A stretch of DNA of 5,959 nucleotides from Candidatus Atribacteria bacterium (GTDB taxonomy: Bacteria; Atribacterota; Atribacteria; Atribacterales; Atribacteraceae). The notes under the pieces were generated by a model that saw nothing but the letters and a program-made list of their open reading frames with translations, was not told the DNA's origin and made no database searches. Every line of letters begins with the position of its first letter. Within the stretch, counting starts at the first letter, position 1. The stretch lies in assembly GCA_003561145.1 (NCBI GenBank), contig PWXL01000014.1, positions 1 through 5,959 on the forward strand, written 5' to 3'. The position numbers and the translations under genes were made by a program. Below are positions 5,626 through 5,959 of this stretch, one piece after another.

Positions 5626-5959
5626 TTAAGTCGAGTATATCCAGTTCTTCGATGCCGGCAACTGGTCCAGTTCCTGTCCCGCCTCACGCGTAATACTGGC
5701 CGCCTCCAGCACCGATTCAGCAGCATATATTGGTGACTCAACTCTTACCGCCAGAGCCAGCGCATCGCTCGGTCGCGAATCAATGTCCAGCTTGCTGCCA
5801 TTGACGCTCAGAACGAGTTTGGCGTGGAAGGCGTCCGCCTCGAGCTCGGTCACCGCGACATAATCAACCGAAGCGCCCCAGGCGGAGAGCACCGACTGCA
5901 ATAAGTCATGGGTCAACGGGCGAGACAGTACCACGTTGCGTAGCTTCACGGCGATAGCG
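5626..5959 (-). CDS. Bifunctional nuclease family protein (DUF151), 5' end cut by window edge
   Basis: About 110 C-terminal residues are visible and the frame is still open at the right edge. The GTG at 5949 is probably an internal valine, since the family pattern continues through it (AIAVKLRNVVLSRPLTHDLL). Family hallmarks are RPLTHDLL, then LVLSVNGSKLDIDSRPSDAL with the conserved Asp-x-Arg-Pro-Ser-Asp core, then ALAVRVESPIYAAESVLEAA. DUF151 proteins are small cytosolic proteins; plant and some bacterial members have reported DNase/RNase activity, but their bacterial role is not settled. Complete members usually have about 140-200 residues, so perhaps 40-60 N-terminal residues are missing. 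No C-terminal UVR motif is present; the protein ends soon after the core in NWIYST. The 100-base gap to the next gene gives no strong sign of co-transcription. Confidence 0.88.
   Translation of the reverse strand, partial: AIAVKLRNVVLSRPLTHDLLQSVLSAWGASVDYVAVTELEADAFHAKLVLSVNGSKLDIDSRPSDALALAVRVESPIYAAESVLEAASITREAGQELDQLPASKNWIYST

Overview
This is a bacterial window in which every supported gene lies on the minus strand, so transcription runs from the right edge to the left. GC content is near or slightly above 50% but uneven: the regulator gene on the right is clearly GC-richer than the purA-type gene on the left. The gene content (a DUF151 nuclease, a long class II aldolase, GlpX and a large winged-helix regulator) would fit a Chloroflexota-like or Firmicutes-like anaerobe. 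That placement is inference from family impressions, because no rRNA or other lineage marker is present.

Layout in transcription order: (1) 5959-5626, the C-terminal part of a bifunctional-nuclease-family (DUF151) protein cut by the right edge. (2) 5522-4350, an uncharacterised protein of about 390 residues with an N-terminal winged helix and a probable second one. (3) 4353-4057, a short cysteine-rich reading frame with a strong ribosome binding site. It overlaps the stop of the regulator and the start of the aldolase but is broken by two in-frame stops and probable frameshifts. (4) 4060-2759, a class II (zinc) fructose-bisphosphate aldolase family protein with all metal ligands but altered substrate-side motifs. 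(5) A 134-base gap with a candidate promoter and a 16-bp inverted repeat just before glpX. (6) 2624-1617, glpX, class II fructose-1,6-bisphosphatase. (7) 1452-1229, a truncated DUF503 (YlxP-like) gene. (8) 1170-1, adenylosuccinate synthetase (purA), missing its C-terminus at the left edge and divergent in one active-site loop.

The functional theme is central carbon metabolism. The aldolase and GlpX catalyse consecutive gluconeogenic steps (triose phosphates to fructose 1,6-bisphosphate to fructose 6-phosphate), and the regulator-like gene is tightly linked upstream of the aldolase. PurA is a separate housekeeping function. I did not find a convincing new multi-gene system. The features most worth a second look are the broken cysteine-rich gene before the aldolase, the eroded DUF503 gene, the unusual PurA active-site loop and the dyad over the glpX ribosome binding site.
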